Source: Maylandia zebra
Lineage: Eukaryota; Chordata; Actinopteri; Cichliformes; Cichlidae
Assembly: GCF_041146795.1 (NCBI RefSeq)
Contig: NC_135187.1
Span: 1,290,001-1,354,000, forward strand
Length of the DNA: 64,000 nt
Direction: 5' to 3'
Part shown: positions 58,568 through 64,000 of the stretch, piece after piece
How positions within the stretch are numbered: the first letter of the stretch is position 1
Layout: every line of letters starts with the position of its first letter
Notes under the pieces: generated by a model
Database searches by the model: none
What the model was told of the DNA's origin: nothing
Seen by the model: only the letters and a program-made list of their open reading frames with translations
Translations under genes and position numbers: made by a program

Positions 58568-60203
58568 CTGTTAAAACATTCAACAGGATGTTGTGATCAG
58601 ATTTTAAGGTTGCTTTAACACACAGTCAGGTTCTTTCGAAGTTGGAGACGTAAGCTTGGGCACACCTGCAGCTCGGCTGCTTTTATCACACCTGCCAAAA
58701 AGTAGTGTTTGTTTGGTTTCTCTTTATTTTAAAACCCTCTTCTAATGCTCAGGTTGCATTATGAGTAAGTGTTATGGCCCAGTAACTTTACTGTTCCCAT
58801 GTTAGCTTCATCAGACTCACACATACACAACGGTGTCAGCGGGGAAAGTAACCTAGTGAGGAGCAGCTTTTTTCTGCTGGCTGGCTTTGCTTTTTTATGA
58901 GATGAACGTATATTAATATATTCTCTACGTGTGTCTCTTTGTATGAAAGGTAGAATTAAAAGAACAACCATGCAGCTGTACCTTGCAGCTCTGTCATGCG
59001 GTGTGCCGATCGCGGTCCAGCTCCTAAGAAAAAACACTGAATTACTTCTCAGTTCTTGTAACATGAAGTTTTACAGTCACACGAGGTTCTGTTTGTCACC
59101 CGAGGCCTGAACAGGAAGCTGCTTCAACACACCCAGGGTATCTTTTTATCTGGATTCATTATCTAACATTGGTGATCAGACAAGACTACAGAGCAGATTT
59201 CCAGTCATATCCTGGGTAAATCACCATGGTAACTTGTGCTGTGCTCAGATTCAAGATCAGAGAGCGATTGGATGACATCACCACCTACAGACCAATCAAA
59301 TTGAATCAGCATTCCTGGACACCAAGAACACCTGATTAATCAAATTAACTTCACTTTGTGACAAACTGAAGAGATTTTTTTCTCCTTTATCAGAACTTTT
59401 AACATTTGAATGGATTCAGTTTAAAGTGTCAGAGCTCCAAAGTGCAGCTGTCACCTAGAAATCAATGCAGCGCTGAAGATGCATTTTTAAAATAAATTAC
59501 TGGAATTAAAATGTTTATTTTGCCACTCTGTGCACTAAATCACCAGATCAGCGATTAATGATCAGGTGGTGGCAACGACGCTAAATCTAAGCAATTCTAA
59601 ATCTGCAGTGAACCAAAAGGAAAGAAAGAGTAAGAAACCTTGTAAAGGAAACTTGTGTCTGGTGTCTAACGTGTGAGCTGTTAGCAGGTAGTTGTTCCTT
59701 TTTCTTTTCTTTTTTAGAAAGAATGGAAACAGATGAAAGACAAGAAACTGAACTTGACCAAAAGCTGAAACAAAGATGTGAGAATTATCAGGAGAAGAGT
59801 CTCAATGAATGAATGAGTAAAGAGTCTGAACCACGACACCATCTGTTTTAGATTCTGGTCCCGTTCTGCTTTACTCACCTCGTCTTTTAAACCTGCGTCT
59901 CCAAATAAAATAGACGGCGATGATGACGAGGATAAAGAGAAGAAGAGCACCCATTCCTAACTGGAAACCAGTTTGTTTGACTGGAAACAAACATAAATAT
60001 CATTTAAACATTTTATCTACAGAACAGAACTGACAGATGTTTGTAAGCTTGTGTACCCGTGAACAACAACGACACTCTGACCGTAGTTTGTTCGTTTAAA
60101 TCGTACCTAATGGAGTTTCTGTTGTTGTTGATTGGTGAGTTCTAGTTAATGTAGCCCTTGTTGTTGTTGTTGTTGTTGGTGGTAGTGGTGGAGGTGTTGT
60201 TGG

Positions 60204-60261
<58 letters not shown>

Positions 60262-60359
60262 GGTGGTAGTGGTGGAGGTGTTGTTGGTGTTGTTGTTGTT
60301 GTTGTCGGTGTTGTTGTTGTTGTTGGTGGTGTTGTTGTCGTTGTTGTTGTTGTTGTCGG

Positions 60360-60390
<31 letters not shown>

Positions 60391-60418
60391 GGTGGTAGTG
60401 GTGGAGGTGTTGTTGGTG

Positions 60419-60449
<31 letters not shown>

Positions 60450-60554
60450 AGGTGTTGTTGTTGTTGTTGTTGTCGGTGTTGTTGTCGTTGTTGTTGTTGT
60501 TGTCGGTGTTGTTGTTGTTGTTGTTGTTGTTGTCGGTGTTGTTGTTGTTGTCGG

Positions 60555-60587
<33 letters not shown>

Positions 60588-63457
60588 CGTTGGTGTTGTT
60601 GTTGTTGTTGTCTTCTTACCTTGAGTAACAGACAAGATAGCTAGATGAGAATTGATTAACAGAACTGACTGTTTACTTTTAATATAAGAATCTAAAGCAT
60701 AAATAATTTCTGAAATTAAAACTAAAATACAAATAATTGGATGTTTGTCTGTACTTTATTTCCCAAAGTGAGTCGGGGTATATATGCATATTTGTGCACA
60801 GTATGAACGGTATAGTTTGCTATACTGGGGCCACCGTGGCTCAGGGGGTTGGGAAGCGCATCGGTAACTGGAAGGTCGCCGGTTCGGGCTCTCTGTCCTG
60901 GTCGTTGTGTCCTTGGGCAAGACCCGCCTACTGGTGATGGGCGGATGGCGCGACATGGCAGCCTCGCTTCTGTCAGTCTGCCCCAGGGCAGCTGTGGCTA
61001 CAACTGTAGTTGCCTTCACCAGTGAGTGAATGAATAGTTGCATTGTACAGAAAAGCGCCATATAAATGCAATCCATTATACTACAGATGATGTAAACTTC
61101 TTCATGCAGGGGTTTTTAGAGGAACGACTTATTTATGTCTTCTATTGTTTTCCTTTGGCTGCTTTGTCTCTCATTTCCCTTCCAGTCCCTGAACCTGACC
61201 ATGTTCAGAGGAATGCTCTTTGTTAAGTCACTTATCATCATCTATGAATCAGTCAAGTATAAAAACAAGTGTCCTAACTCAGGGAAGGAAGCAGTGTTGT
61301 GTCTACACATATCAGGCAATTCAGCAGAAAATCCATTTTAAATCGTATCTTTAGGTGTTTTGTTATTATGTAGTTTTAAATTCAATTTTTTTAGTAGATA
61401 GTGTCTAATCACAGCCACAGTTGCCTTAAGGCATCTTTTATATTGCAAGATGGACCCTGACAATAACACAGAGTTGTCAAAGGAAAATTGTTTTTATATA
61501 ATGTGATCAGCTTCATGAAATGTATTCTTTTATTGATCACTAAGCAAATGTCTACGTGACCTTTGACTTGTACTTTTGTGTGATAAACAACTAACAGCTT
61601 CCTCTTTCTGTAAGAACGTACAGATTTAGAAAAAGGGGAACCTCAGCTCAGAGTTCTTAGAATAATCATACATACAGCACACACAACCCCGAGTCCCCGT
61701 GTTTTTGCTCGGCGGGCGTGATCGCGGATGCTGTGCAGGTCCACACGGCACCGCAGACCACGCCCCGCCACAAACACTGAAGGCAGTTACAAAACATATT
61801 CACGTTCAAGCTCCTTACAACTGTACAAACTCTGCTTTTGCCTTTTATACTTCATTGCTTTAGATGGCAGCCAGTGCTGCTGCGACAAAAAGAGCGGAGA
61901 TGGCACGTGTAACATCGCCTTCTCTGATGTCTGTGTCAGTGTTCCTGGTCACCCAGTGTTTTCAGTTTTCACATGTTCAGTTTATTTTCCACAGCCGTGT
62001 TTTTCACTTTCTGTTGTCTGTGCAGGCTGTCTACCTGTGTATTGTGTTCCAGTTCATCCCATGCATCATTAGTTGGAGTTCAGCCGTGTACTCACCTGTC
62101 TCCAGTCGTTAGTTAGTCATGTATTTGGACTGGTGAATGGTAAATGGAGTACTGGAGTACTCAAAGCATCCACCCCATACACACCCATTCACACAAGCAC
62201 TATTATCTACACGTTGAGTGCTGTGTAACTATCATTCATACATCATTCATTCGTACTCTGATGGATGCATCGGAGAGCAAGTCGGGGTTAGTACAGTATC
62301 TTATATTAGGCATGCAAACTAGGGGAGCCAGGGATCGAACTACCAACTGACCTGCTCTTCCTCCTGAGCTACAGGAACCCTGTTGAAGCCCTTGGTTCCC
62401 TCCAGTCCTTTGTCGTGTCATAGATGTTGCCTATCCTGTGTGTTCTGCTCAAATCAGTTAGCCAGTCAATCAATGTCCGTTCATGTTCTGTTCATCCACT
62501 CTGTGATAAAGGCCGTGGTAATCCTTCACTAATCAACGAGTCCTGTGTTTCATCTCTTCCTCTCCTCCACACACGAAGCTCCTGACAATCTGCATCTGAT
62601 GTAATAACTCAAACAGAAACATTTTCTGATGCAATTTCACTTTTTTTCTTTATTAAAGAAAAATAATGGTGGATTCTCCCTACAGCGCCCTTCTTTCTAT
62701 AATAAATATAATTCCATTGTCATCATTTATAACTTTGACTCTTGAAGTAAATTTGATTGGTCACCAGTGAACTGTGGGAATCTTTACTGTGCATCACAAA
62801 GCTGCTGTTGGACAGGAGCAGCAGACTGTCACTGCTGTACTCAGCTGTGTATTTGCATCTTGCTCAAAACCTCAACCCACTCGTATGAGTGTGTGGTAGT
62901 TTCATATCTCAGCGTTAAACCTGGCCTAACTTTGTCTACATGTACAACACTCTGTGAGACTGAAACAGACTGAAAGCAAACTTCTAGTTTCTCTTCAGTC
63001 TGACTCCTATTGAATCGTTACTTTACATATTCAGATTCATGCAGCACTGATTCTGGGTCAGTTTTTATTACAAACATCCAGCAGCCTGTCAGTGTGCTCG
63101 CTGTGGATGTTTCACTCCTGAACCACAGTGGAGACACAAGCTGATGGTCTCAGTCAGGCTGACACTAACAGGCTTCATGTTTGACGGTCAGAGGTTCATG
63201 TGTCTCACCTCTGTCAGATCTCTGTCCTTTGGTCACAGTCACATAAGCAGCTGGTTTCCCATCACAGTAGTACAGTCCAGAGTCAGCAGGCTCAGCTTCT
63301 CTTATTGTTAATGTTTTGTCTCTACGGGAAAAATACATCCTTCCTTCATTTATTTCTCCAGAGTCTCGTCTCCATGTTGGACCAGCTGATCCTCCAGCAT
63401 CACCAGGACATTTCAGTAAGACGCTGCCTCTCTCTTCAACACGGCGTCTTATTGTTC
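57460..63457 (-). CDS. Gene D (partial, 5' end outside): Ig receptor with 171-codon Thr/Pro stalk and five tyrosine-motif tail exons
   Basis: Exons (minus strand): V 63457-63209, giant stalk 60619-60107, transmembrane 59980-59879, small cytoplasmic exon 59023-58982, cassettes 58567-58493 (PTYATI), 58388-58338 (STYSLI), 58166-58098 (PTYATI), 57823-57773 (SPYSSV), and terminal 57527-57460 (STYVLL, TAA). All nine are in frame with phase-1 introns. The membrane exon has an uncharged span (GMGALLLFILVIIAVYFIW) and then RRRFKRR. STYSLI, SPYSSV and STYVLL all match the ITIM consensus, and the two YATI motifs are further phosphotyrosine candidates. An inhibitory receptor lifted far from the membrane by a mucin-like stalk is the likely product. 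Any further V exon and the leader lie beyond base 64000. The linker exon with VYDEI found in B and C was not seen here. Confidence 0.66.
57597..57722. repeat. GGTGGA-type minisatellite in a gene D intron
   Basis: About ten units of a 12-bp motif near GAAGGTGGATGA / GAACGTGGAGGA lie between the SPYSSV and terminal exons. Confidence 0.75.
57853..58072. repeat. (TTTGTGTG)n compound microsatellite in a gene D intron
   Basis: Over 200 bases of alternating GTGTGT and TTTG. It is open in several frames on both strands purely from composition. It lies between the PTYATITHL and SPYSSV cassettes. Confidence 0.85.
59030..59870. other. Gene D intron, no exon or repeat recognised
   Basis: It lies between the small cytoplasmic exon and the transmembrane exon. 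The linker exon with VYDEI present at this place in B, B2 and C could not be found here. Confidence 0.35.
60107..60619 (-). CDS. Gene D stalk exon grown from a TTG trinucleotide repeat
   Basis: 513 nt, exactly 171 codons, bounded by CTCAAG and ATTAG|GTACGA. On the minus strand it is long runs of ACA/ACC (Thr) broken by CCA/CCG/CCT (Pro); the unique end reads RATLTRTHQS. Paralogous stalks have 20-30 codons. Such Thr/Pro text is expected to be densely O-glycosylated and extended. The frame is open throughout, although the DNA is a microsatellite. Confidence 0.65.
60826..61082 (+). repeat. SINE copy in gene D intron
   Basis: It has a tRNA-like head (GTGGCTCAGGGGGTTGGG, then GGTCGCCGGTTCGG), the common body with TTGGGCAAGAC, GGCTACAACTG and CACCAGTGAGTGAATG, and an AAAGCGCCATATAAATGCAA tail. 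Confidence 0.65.
61090..62125. other. Gene D intron between stalk and V, unrecognised
   Basis: Short open frames on the + strand have no known domain. No second stalk or V exon was found. Confidence 0.3.
62130..62380 (-). repeat. SINE-like copy (minus strand) in gene D intron
   Basis: The minus strand starts with a tRNA-like head (TGTAGCTCAGGAGGAAGAGC and a GGTAGTTCGATCCC B box). It ends near TCCATTTACCATTCACC. The middle diverges from the other SINEs. Confidence 0.45.
63209..63457 (-). CDS. Gene D V-like Ig domain exon
   Basis: 83 codons with Cys in LLKCPGDA, Trp in [16 protein letters not shown] and AAYVTVTKG. It is the clear orthologue-type of V2 in B and C (shared GEINEGR and [10 protein letters not shown]). 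Its N-terminal strand is unusually basic (IRRRVEERG). Confidence 0.7.
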
Positions 63458-64000
63458 CTGTGAATAACAAATGAATGTGTGACTAAAAACCACGATTGAG
63501 CTTGTAAAATGGACAATTATTGACTTTTCTTGTGTTCATTATGAAATCAGGGGCCCAAACAAACAAACAAAAAATAAAAACAAACAATATCAAAAAAGCA
63601 AAAGCAAATAGCTAATTAAAGAAATGTGATGAATGAACCTATTGAGACCTGAGGGATGTGTCTAGATTACGGGGTTAGCAGGCATGTAGGCTCGGTCACC
63701 ATGGTAACTGGAACATGGAACCTGGTTTTGTTAGAGTTTCAGTGTAAAACTGGGAGTTAGTGACACATTTATCATTTAAAGTAATTCATCCCAACATGCA
63801 AACTGTGATGCATCCACACAACAAGGTGCTGGAGTTTAGTTGGTGATACAGAGAATGGACAGTTTTATTTTTGGTCTCTAAACCACAACTGCTATTAGAG
63901 TTAACAGAAGAAAGGTTACAAAACTGGATCATCCAGTTTGCACACTGTTAATTATAGAGAATATTAACATTTATTTAATTTTATTTTCTCATTTACATGT

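Noticed and set aside
60158-60628. Plus-strand Leu/Val-rich frame of 156 codons
   Set aside because: It is the complement of the TTG repeat. The minus-strand stalk exon has proper splice borders, exact codon length and phase; the plus-strand frame has none.

Overview
This is vertebrate, almost certainly teleost, genomic DNA, and most probably from a percomorph (possibly a cichlid). Genes are split into small phase-1 exons with GT-AG introns. Introns and spacers are full of tRNA-derived SINEs, L2-type LINEs, hAT, piggyBac and Harbinger relics and microsatellites. No bacterial features are present.

The window holds a cluster of paralogous immunoglobulin-superfamily receptors. Each has a one-exon signal peptide (55-64 nt), one or two V-like Ig exons (249-279 nt), usually a Thr/Pro/Ser stalk exon, a transmembrane exon, and a cytoplasmic tail made of very short exons that mostly carry one tyrosine motif each. 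I rebuilt the exon chains by hand from splice sites and reading phase. All joins in genes A, C and D keep the frame.

Layout. G1 (128-761, + strand) is the 3' end of an ITIM receptor, tail to tail with gene A (6231-1390, - strand), a complete two-V ITIM receptor of 332 residues. Then come a collapsed receptor relic P1 (8542-8709) and gene B (14937-9880), with two V domains and a five-cassette tail carrying a one-base frameshift. B2 (24313-20417) has one V domain, a short tail, an Arg at the start of the membrane span, and a hAT element inserted in a splice donor. Gene C (36624-25918) has an intact frame of 369 residues and looks like a chimera of a B2-like 5' half and a B-like 3' half. E (46166-44234) is an orphan leader plus V exon. 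F (52973-51248) is a relic split by a TTAA element. Gene D (63457-57460, 5' end outside the window) has a 171-codon Thr/Pro stalk grown from a TTG microsatellite and a five-motif tail. All except G1 are on the - strand.

The probable job is cell-surface recognition with inhibitory signalling through tyrosine motifs that would recruit SH2 phosphatases. B2 may be an activating, adaptor-coupled member. I cannot assign the genes to a named teleost family (NITR, NILT, DICP or CD300-like). They lack the J-like Gly-x-Gly motif typical of NITR V domains. The most interesting features are the duplicated tyrosine-cassette exons, their frameshift and loss between B and C, the chimeric origin of C, and transposon insertions at splice sites and in introns.
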